DNA of 5,617 nucleotides, from contig CAYHNU010000035.1 in NCBI GenBank assembly GCA_964358085.1, positions 1 to 5,617 of the forward strand, written 5' to 3'. The notes under the pieces were generated by a model, which did not search any database, was not told the DNA's origin, and saw only the letters and a program-made list of their open reading frames with translations. Origin of the DNA: GWC2-45-19 sp964358085 (GTDB taxonomy: Bacteria; Patescibacteriota; Microgenomatia; CAZETR01; Amesbacteraceae). Shown in pieces: positions 1-4,084 of this stretch (position 1 is its first letter; each line of letters starts with the position of its first letter). A program made the translations under genes and the position numbers.

Positions 1-1
1 T

Positions 2-55
2 AGCTTCTGGAGTGTGTTTAAAAATTTTGTATTGGTGGGTGGAGATTTGGTTTAA
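2..55 (+). CDS. Possible 3' end of a rightward gene, truncated by the window edge
   Basis: A reading frame is open from the first bases to a TAA at 53-55 and would encode the tail SFWSVFKNFVLVGGDLV. If real, it converges with the four-helix-bundle gene and overlaps its stop codon by two bases, in line with the tight packing elsewhere in the window. Seventeen codons are too few to name a family or exclude chance. No terminator is visible after it. The only support is that the frame is open and the residue mix looks protein-like. Confidence 0.22.
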   Translation, partial: SFWSVFKNFVLVGGDLV

Positions 56-597
56 GAGACAAAATTCTTTCTGGCTTGGTAGAGGCGCTCTGACAGACCG
101 CCTTTTTCTAAAAATTCTTTTTCTACTGCTTGGATTTGCCGGTCGAGGAGGAAGTTTGCCTGATGGACGAGACAGATTAGACAGTTGGCCGCGGATTCTG
201 GGTCGGACAAATAGGACATATAGGTGTGATAAGACTTATCTGACTTATAACCAAGATTCCTGATGATTAAGATCCGAGGATCGGTTTTGGGCCACAGGGT
301 GAGCTGGTGTTGGCGGAGATAGTCTTCGGCATCGGCGAGTGCTTCTTCCAGGCTGGCTCGGGCTACTCCTAAAAGCTTGACTTCAGTTTTTTTGGAGGTT
401 CCTGAAGCCATGGTTCCTTCGACAATGTTTTGCTTTCCGGAGCGCAAGGCCTGGACAATTTGATCGTGGGTGCGGGATTTAGTGCCTATGTATCTGTTGG
501 CAAACTCTAGTCCGAAATCGTAAGCAATTGTCGCGATGAGGAAGGATCTGATAAGACATATATGTCCAATATGACACATAGGACTTATAATTACCAT
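52..597 (-). CDS. Four-helix-bundle protein with C-terminal suffix domain (23S rRNA IVS-type family)
   Basis: The 181-residue protein belongs to the small four-helix-bundle family related to proteins encoded in 23S rRNA intervening sequences, in the longer 'four helix bundle suffix' form common in CPR bacteria. The conserved core is at residues 52-96 (RSGKQNIVEG, then SKKTEVKLL, VARASLEEAL and DYLRQ). The suffix is at about 133-176 (AANCLICLVHQANFLLDRQI, then GGLSERLYQAR). Helix 1 is about 17-37. The molecular function of the family is unknown. Residues 117-131 (YKSDKSYHTYMSYLS) are a repeat-encoded linker between bundle and suffix. Residues 3-18 come from a second array read in another frame, so the native N-terminus may have been replaced or frameshifted. 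The ATG at 597-595 is the first in frame; another lies at 579-577, and neither has a Shine-Dalgarno sequence. The start lies two bases from the divergent tRNA-Arg gene. The family call is firm, the start is not. Confidence 0.88.
   Translation of the reverse strand: MVIISPMCHIGHICLIRSFLIATIAYDFGLEFANRYIGTKSRTHDQIVQALRSGKQNIVEGTMASGTSKKTEVKLLGVARASLEEALADAEDYLRQHQLTLWPKTDPRILIIRNLGYKSDKSYHTYMSYLSDPESAANCLICLVHQANFLLDRQIQAVEKEFLEKGGLSERLYQARKNFVS
205..249 (-). repeat. Period-9 array, five units, in frame inside the four-helix-bundle gene
   Basis: Read on the minus strand, five consecutive 9-nt units follow each other without gaps: TATAAGTCA, GATAAGTCT, TATCACACC, TATATGTCC and TATTTGTCC. Each encodes a tripeptide of the form Y/D-x-S/T, giving residues 117-131 of the host protein. 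The array lies exactly between the bundle core and the suffix domain, where a length change would be tolerated. Confidence 0.85.
545..589 (-). repeat. Second period-9 array, five units, out of frame relative to the first
   Basis: Read on the minus strand, the five 9-nt units are TATAAGTCC, TATGTGTCA, TATTGGACA, TATATGTCT and TATCAGATC. They are of the same type as the units at 205-249. Here the host gene reads them in another frame, giving ISP-MCH-IGH-ICL-IRS. The frame used by the other array would give YKS-YVS-YWT-YMS-YQI. The array occupies the extreme 5' end of the four-helix-bundle gene and also the upstream region of tRNA-Arg. Confidence 0.82.
586..591 (+). promoter_or_regulatory. -10 box for the tRNA-Arg/tRNA-Pro unit
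   Basis: A perfect TATAAT ends eight bases before the first base of tRNA-Arg, so transcription would start within a base or two of the mature 5' end. The best -35 candidate at a 17-bp spacing is TGTCCA at 563-568, which is poor. The box is built partly from the period-9 array and overlaps the 5' end of the divergent four-helix-bundle gene. Confidence 0.5.
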
Positions 598-599
598 GC

Positions 600-671
600 G
601 TCTCCATAGCTCAACGGATAGAGCAGGGGTTTCCTAAACCTCCGATGTAGGTTCGATTCCTACTGGGGACA
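600..671 (+). tRNA. tRNA-Arg, anticodon CCU
   Basis: The 72-nt cloverleaf folds completely. The acceptor is GTCTCCA (600-606) with TGGGGAC (664-670), including one T-G wobble. The D stem is GCTC/GAGC, with G18-G19 at 616-617. The anticodon stem is 626-630 with 638-642. The anticodon loop is TTCCTAA, with CCT at 633-635 reading the Arg codon AGG. The T stem is GTAGG/CCTAC with loop TTCGATT. The discriminator is A671. No CCA is encoded, so the end must be added by tRNA nucleotidyltransferase. The next tRNA begins after a single base, so both probably lie on one transcript. Confidence 0.95.
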
Positions 672-672
672 C

Positions 673-744
673 CGGGGTGTAGTTCATCGGTAGAACGCTC
701 GGTTCGGGACCGAGAGGAAAAGGGTCCAATTCCCTTCACCCCGA
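673..744 (+). tRNA. tRNA-Pro, anticodon CGG
   Basis: The 72-nt cloverleaf has acceptor CGGGGTG (673-679) with CACCCCG (737-743), D stem GTTC/GAAC, G18-G19 at 689-690, and anticodon stem CTCGG/CCGAG. The anticodon loop is TTCGGGA, with CGG at 705-707 reading CCG. C1-G72, A73, G35, G36 and G37 are all expected for bacterial tRNA-Pro and support the identity. No CCA is encoded. The T loop reads TCCAATT, so position 55 is C (base 726) rather than the near-universal U. The gene ends two bases before the stop codon of the convergent PEGA gene. Confidence 0.93.
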
Positions 745-746
745 CT

Positions 747-1757
747 TTATCTGAGAGACACGGCGTAGAGGTTGGGGACGGAGGTTTTGGAGTTGGAGGA
801 GAGATTGGCCAAAATTAAGAGTTGTTTACCGGAAGGGTAGGGGAAAGCAAAACTGTTTTCCATGGGACCGGCATAGACAACGGTGGGATTTTGGCCATCG
901 TACTCCAGAATGGTGACTTTGCCTTTTTCGGTCAGAATGAGATGCGCGGAGTCAGGGAACCAGAAGACGCCGGAGGGAACTTTAAAGTTGCGGTCTTCTT
1001 CCAGATCGTAGACGTAGGTTTCTCCCCCGATTAACACTCGGGATTGGGTTTGGGTGGAGGAGCCGGGAAGAGGTTTGATGAGGTCATCGGAGATGGAGGC
1101 GGAGGCAGTGGCGGTATATAAGAGTTTGTTTTCTTTGGGTGACCAGAGTAGATTGGCGGCGGCAGTAGCCAATATTTCTTGCATGGTGGGATGAAGGGCG
1201 TTGGCACGCAGAGCGGCGGTTTTGGCTAGTTGTTCCGTGGTAGGAATGACCCAGGCGGCTGAAATGGTGGCGATTTCTCGAGCTTCGCGATTGATTAGTC
1301 CTAGTGGAGATTCGGAAAGATCCAGTAAGTAGGCTTTTTTTCCACTAGTAAAGACGACCTTGGTACCGTCGGGAGAAAGAAGAGGATTAGTAGCTCCTCC
1401 ACTGGTAATGGCCTTGAAAGAGGGAACAGAGGGAAAAAGGGTGGCGGTGGCACGGGTGACGATTTCGGCTTCGACTTTGAGAGTTTTGGTCCAAGGAGAG
1501 AAACCATCCTTTTTGATTTCGATTTTGTAAATGCCGGGAGAGAGATTGAGGGTGGTGTTGGTGGCGGAAGTAAGCTTGTCGTTGAGGTAAATTTGGGCCC
1601 CGTCGGGCAGAGAAGTGGCCACCAGTAAACCAGTAGGAGATAGTTGTTTACGTTGCCAATTGAGGCGATAGCCGCGGGCGAAAAGAATAACAAAATATGT
1701 ACAAAGTGGTACTAGAATGATACCGGACAAGAAGAGTAGAATTCGGGTGCGCTGCAT
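747..1757 (-). CDS. Membrane-anchored PEGA-domain protein with beta-propeller-like C-terminus
   Basis: The 336-residue protein starts with a short basic N-terminus (MQRTR) and one hydrophobic segment at about 6-27, without a clear cleavage site. It is therefore probably a signal anchor with the rest outside the membrane. A PEGA-type domain follows at about 41-108: the LLVATSLPDGAQIYLND opening, then LSPGIYKIEIKKDGFSPWTKTL. From about 120 on there are irregular TolB/WD-like strand repeats: NPLLSPDGTKVVFTSGKKAYLLDL, NLLWSPKENKLLYTA, and VFWFPDSAHLILTEKGKVTILE. PEGA domains are known from surface-layer and wall-associated proteins, so an envelope role beside mreB is inferred. No catalytic motif is seen. 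The start is the first ATG, directly preceded by a TATAAT box and not by a Shine-Dalgarno sequence. The stop lies two bases from tRNA-Pro, leaving no room for a terminator between them. Confidence 0.85.
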   Translation of the reverse strand: MQRTRILLFLSGIILVPLCTYFVILFARGYRLNWQRKQLSPTGLLVATSLPDGAQIYLNDKLTSATNTTLNLSPGIYKIEIKKDGFSPWTKTLKVEAEIVTRATATLFPSVPSFKAITSGGATNPLLSPDGTKVVFTSGKKAYLLDLSESPLGLINREAREIATISAAWVIPTTEQLAKTAALRANALHPTMQEILATAAANLLWSPKENKLLYTATASASISDDLIKPLPGSSTQTQSRVLIGGETYVYDLEEDRNFKVPSGVFWFPDSAHLILTEKGKVTILEYDGQNPTVVYAGPMENSFAFPYPSGKQLLILANLSSNSKTSVPNLYAVSLR

Positions 1758-1764
1758 AAGGCGA

Positions 1765-1770
1765 ATTATA
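1765..1770 (-). promoter_or_regulatory. -10 box for the PEGA gene, probably giving a leaderless mRNA
   Basis: On the minus strand a perfect TATAAT is followed by seven bases (TCGCCTT) and then the ATG at 1757. A start 6-8 nt after the box would put +1 at or next to the initiation codon. The best -35 match is ATGGCA (1789-1794, 18-bp spacer, 4 of 6), which lies inside mreB. The box occupies most of the 14-bp divergent intergenic region. Confidence 0.5.
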
Positions 1771-1771
1771 A

Positions 1772-2776
1772 ATGTTCTCTAAACGAATTGCCATTGACCT
1801 GGGAACCGCCAATACTCTGGTGTGGGTGGCGGGAAAAGGAATCGTGATGAACGAGCCGACGGTGGTGGCGATGGGAGCGGAGGACGGGCGGGTGGTAGCG
1901 GTAGGTTTGGAAGCCAAAGAGATGCTGGGGCGGACGCCGGGAAACATTGTGGCCAGCCGGCCGATGCGGGACGGGGTAATTGCGGATTACGCGGTGACGG
2001 AAGCGATGCTCCGGTATTTTATCCAAAAAGTGTGCGGGCGGGTATTCCTGTTTAAGCCGGAGGTGATGATTTGTGTACCGGCAGGAGTGACGCAGGTGGA
2101 GCGGCGGGCAGTATTGGACGCCACACTATCGGCGGGTGCCAAGGTGGCGTATCTGATTGATGAGCCGCTGGCGGCAGCAATCGGGGCTAAAATTCCAATA
2201 GCGGCAGCAAGCGGGAATATGATTATGGATATCGGAGGGGGATCGGCGGAGGCGGCGGTGATTTCGCTGGGAGGGGTAGTGGTGCATAAAAGCGTCAGAG
2301 TTGCGGGTAACAAAGTAGACGAAGCGATAGCCGTTTATTTGCGACGCAAATACAACCTATTGGTGGGGGAGACGACGGCAGAGGGCGTAAAGCTCAAGAT
2401 CGGGTCGGCAATCGTTTTGGAGAAACTGGAAGAAATGGAGGTCAAGGGACGGGACAACGTGACCGGTTTGCCGCGGGCAGTGACGATTACTTCGACTGAA
2501 ATTACTGAGGCTATCCGGCCAACCCTCTTGGCTATTATCGGAGCAGCCAAGGGGGTGTTGGAAGAGACACCGCCGGAGCTGGCAAGTGATATTATCGACA
2601 AAGGGATTGTGATGAGCGGAGGTACGAGCTTGCTGCGGAACCTAGATCGGTTGATGACGGAACTAATGGGTGTGCCGTGCCATGTGACGGAAGATGCGCT
2701 GTTGTGTGTGGTGCGGGGGACGGGGGTGGCGCTGGAGAACATTGATTTGTACAAAAGATCTATAGTTAAGAGATGA
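1772..2776 (+). CDS. mreB: Rod-shape-determining protein MreB (bacterial actin)
   Basis: MreB is the actin-like ATPase that polymerises under the membrane and directs lateral wall synthesis. The 334-residue length is normal. Phosphate-1 is DLGTANT (9-15). The EP of DEPLAAAIGA has the conserved glutamate at 131. Phosphate-2 is DIGGGSAE (153-160). The adenosine motif is VMSGGTSLL (280-288). Phosphate-2 usually reads GGGT; here it is GGGS, which keeps the hydroxyl. There is no N-terminal amphipathic helix. Instead VFLF at 91-94 matches the hydrophobic membrane-insertion loop (L93, F94) known in Thermotoga MreB. The start gives the standard N-terminus; only a weak AAGG at 1758-1761, ten bases upstream, resembles a Shine-Dalgarno site. 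The stop TGA overlaps the next ATG (ATGA), so translation of the two is probably coupled. The gene is visibly richer in G and C than its neighbour and free of repeat arrays. Confidence 0.97.
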   Translation: MFSKRIAIDLGTANTLVWVAGKGIVMNEPTVVAMGAEDGRVVAVGLEAKEMLGRTPGNIVASRPMRDGVIADYAVTEAMLRYFIQKVCGRVFLFKPEVMICVPAGVTQVERRAVLDATLSAGAKVAYLIDEPLAAAIGAKIPIAAASGNMIMDIGGGSAEAAVISLGGVVVHKSVRVAGNKVDEAIAVYLRRKYNLLVGETTAEGVKLKIGSAIVLEKLEEMEVKGRDNVTGLPRAVTITSTEITEAIRPTLLAIIGAAKGVLEETPPELASDIIDKGIVMSGGTSLLRNLDRLMTELMGVPCHVTEDALLCVVRGTGVALENIDLYKRSIVKR

Positions 2777-3888
2777 GAATAGGCATTGACGCTAGTCGTG
2801 CGTTTGTAAAAAATCCTACAGGGACTGAACGTTATAGCTATGAAGTAATTACCAGGATTTTGAAGTTGCCGGAAGCAAAAAAACACGAGTGGATTTTATA
2901 TGTTCGTAACTCACCTCCCGCTGCGGCGTACCCCTCTCTTAATCTAAGAGAGGGGAAAGGGGTGAGTTATAAAAGGATTAACCTTCCTTTTCTCTGGACC
3001 CAGGCCGGTTTGGCTTGGAGAACATGGATTGATAATTTAGACGTGTTGTGGGTGCCGGCCCACACACTGCCAGTACTGCGTAAGCCGGGAATTAGGACAG
3101 TAGTAACGATTCATGGGATTGAATACGAATGGCTGCCTGCATACGAAAACTTATTGCAGAGGTGGTATTTGCCATTGAGCACTGAGTATGCAGTTCGGAG
3201 TTCAGAGAAAATAATTGCTGTGAGCGAGTTTACGAAGAAGCAGCTGGTGGAGAGGTTGGGAGCACGGGCTGACAAGATTGAGGTGATTTACGAGGGAGTT
3301 AGCTCGCAAACTCTAAATCCTAAATCCGAAATACTAAATAAGCTCAAAGTTCAAAAGCGCAAATATTTATTGTTTGTAGGAACTGTTCAGCCACGGAAAA
3401 ACCTGCAAAGGCTGATCGAAGCCTACGCAATGATCAAGGCTCAAAACTCAATGCTCAAATTGGTAATTGCTGGTAAGTTGGGGTGGAATTATGAGAAGGT
3501 GGTGGATATGGCGAAGAAGAACGGAGTAGTCATTACTGGATATATTAACGAAGCGGAGAGATATAGTTTGCTGTGGAACGCTCTAGTCTATGTGCAGCCG
3601 AGTATAACCGAAGGATTCGGTTTACCGGTCTTGGAAGCGATGGCGGCAGGAGTACCGGTGGTGTCGTCGCGGGGTGGGGCACTAAAAGAAATAATCAATA
3701 TTCAATATTCAATATCCAATAAAATACTATTCGACCCATTTGACGTAGAGGACATGGTTAAGAAAATTAAGTTGGTAATAGAAGATAAGGAGTTAAGAGA
3801 AGACATGATAAAGGCGGGGTTGAAAATGAAGTTTGGTTGGGACAGGGCAGCGAGAGAGACCTATAAGTTACTAATTTCTAATTACTAA
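2773..3888 (+). CDS. Glycosyltransferase of the GT4/GT-B type (family 1 domain)
   Basis: The 371-residue enzyme should transfer a sugar from a nucleotide-sugar to a lipid-linked or envelope acceptor in the cytoplasm; the substrate cannot be read from sequence. The N-terminal Rossmann half opens MRIGIDASRAF with the glycine loop PTGTERY (15-21), followed by VVTIHGIEYEW (110-120) and IIAVSEFTKKQL (147-158). The C-terminal half has LLFVGTVQPRKNLQRLIEAY (199-218), LVIAGKLGW and the EX7E motif EGFGLPVLE (E280, E288) followed by AMAAGVPVV. The gene overlaps mreB by four bases and is presumably co-transcribed. Repeat DNA encodes residues 45-66, 181-197, 222-228, 308-317 and the last residues from 367 on, all apparently between core elements, so the fold should survive. 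The C-terminus LLISNY and the stop are supplied by a repeat. Confidence 0.93.
   Translation: MRIGIDASRAFVKNPTGTERYSYEVITRILKLPEAKKHEWILYVRNSPPAAAYPSLNLREGKGVSYKRINLPFLWTQAGLAWRTWIDNLDVLWVPAHTLPVLRKPGIRTVVTIHGIEYEWLPAYENLLQRWYLPLSTEYAVRSSEKIIAVSEFTKKQLVERLGARADKIEVIYEGVSSQTLNPKSEILNKLKVQKRKYLLFVGTVQPRKNLQRLIEAYAMIKAQNSMLKLVIAGKLGWNYEKVVDMAKKNGVVITGYINEAERYSLLWNALVYVQPSITEGFGLPVLEAMAAGVPVVSSRGGALKEIINIQYSISNKILFDPFDVEDMVKKIKLVIEDKELREDMIKAGLKMKFGWDRAARETYKLLISNY
2907..2969 (+). repeat. 63-nt nested inverted repeat inside the glycosyltransferase gene
   Basis: The outer arms TAACTCACC (2907-2915) and GGTGAGTTA (2961-2969) are perfectly complementary. The inner arms CCCCTCTCTTA (2931-2941) and TAAGAGAGGGG (2945-2955) are also perfect, with a 3-nt loop. 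A 15-nt asymmetric spacer lies on the left side and 5 nt on the right. The whole spans 63 nt, which is 21 codons. It resembles a small palindromic (REP/MITE-like) element inserted in frame, encoding about residues 45-66. Confidence 0.85.
3313..3361 (+). repeat. Period-7 array, seven units, inside the glycosyltransferase gene
   Basis: Consecutive heptamers run without gaps: CTAAATC, CTAAATC, CGAAATA, CTAAATA, then the changed type AGCTCAA, AGTTCAA and AAGCGCA. They encode about residues 181-197 in the linker before LLFVGTVQPRKN. The third unit has G where the others have T (3328), which turns what would be an in-frame TAA into GAA. Confidence 0.75.
3436..3456 (+). repeat. Short period-7 array, three units, inside the glycosyltransferase gene
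   Basis: The units are AAGGCTC, AAAACTC and AATGCTC, followed by AAAT that begins a fourth. They encode about residues 222-228 (KAQNSML). They resemble the second half of the array at 3313-3361 (CTCAAA-type units). Confidence 0.55.
3696..3723 (+). repeat. Period-7 array, four units, inside the glycosyltransferase gene
   Basis: The units are CAATATT, CAATATT, CAATATC and CAATAAA. They encode INIQYSISNK (about 308-317), just after the GGALKEI segment that follows the EX7E region. This heptamer carries no stop in any of the three frames it passes through. Confidence 0.72.
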
Positions 3889-3905
3889 TTACTAATATCT
3901 AAATA
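3871..3905 (+). repeat. Period-7 array, five units, spanning the glycosyltransferase stop codon
   Basis: The units are CTAATTT, CTAATTA, CTAATTA, CTAATAT and CTAAATA. Looser heptamers seem to continue to about 3926 (AATTCTA, AATTCAA). The stop TAA at 3886-3888 lies inside the third unit, so the array defines the protein's end. Confidence 0.8.
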
Positions 3906-3937
3906 ATCCACAAATTCTAAATTCAAGGCTGAAAATT

Positions 3938-3951
3938 GGGGATAAAATGTG
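3938..3951 (+). promoter_or_regulatory. Possible start region of a gene lost in the gap
   Basis: GGGG at 3938-3941 stands five bases before an ATG (3947-3949), after which the sequence is undetermined. The same bases can be read as a -10-like TAAAAT (3943-3948), so this may be a promoter for a gene starting further right. The two readings cannot be separated because the gap follows at once. Confidence 0.2.
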
Positions 3952-4051
3952 NNNNNNNNNNNNNNNNNNNNNNNNNNNNNNNNNNNNNNNNNNNNNNNNN
4001 NNNNNNNNNNNNNNNNNNNNNNNNNNNNNNNNNNNNNNNNNNNNNNNNNNN
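3952..4051. other. Scaffold gap of 100 Ns
   Basis: Exactly 100 undetermined bases, the size assemblers often use as a default, so the true distance may differ. The gap begins just after a repeat-rich stretch. Repeats there may have broken the assembly. Confidence 0.97.
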
Positions 4052-4052
4052 A

Positions 4053-4079
4053 GCCGTGGAGGTGGAGAAGGCAGCTTAA
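4053..4079 (+). CDS. Possible 3' end of a rightward gene whose body is in the gap
   Basis: Directly after the gap one frame reads AVEVEKAA and stops at TAA 4077-4079. It would converge with tyrS, leaving five bases between the stops, in line with the tight packing here. It could belong to a gene that starts near 3947. Eight codons cannot identify a family, and chance is quite possible. Confidence 0.25.
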   Translation, partial: AVEVEKAA

Positions 4080-4084
4080 TTTGG

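Noticed and set aside
205..249. CRISPR-like array
   Set aside because: The units are contiguous 9-mers without spacers, so this is a tandem repeat and not a CRISPR.
12..263. Open frame on the plus strand across the end of the four-helix-bundle gene
   Set aside because: It runs antisense to a clearly conserved gene, and its residue mix is that of a shadow frame.
1301..1693. Long minus-strand frame rich in Pro, Ser and Leu
   Set aside because: It lies inside the PEGA gene in another frame; the low-complexity Pro/Ser runs are out-of-frame readings of the real gene.
1794..1799. TTGACC as a -35 box on the plus strand
   Set aside because: It lies inside mreB (Ile-Asp-Leu codons) with no -10 at a suitable distance.
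2171..2210. Direct repeat GCGGCAGCAA, 30 bp apart in mreB
   Set aside because: The protein segment AAAIGAKIPIAAASG has the normal MreB length; the repeat is ordinary Ala codon use.
1987..2313. Minus-strand open frames opposite mreB
   Set aside because: They are antisense to a gene with all MreB motifs. The G-rich plus strand makes stops rare on the complement.
2335..2886. 183-codon minus-strand frame opposite mreB and the glycosyltransferase start
   Set aside because: It spans two confirmed genes on the other strand and has no recognisable motif.
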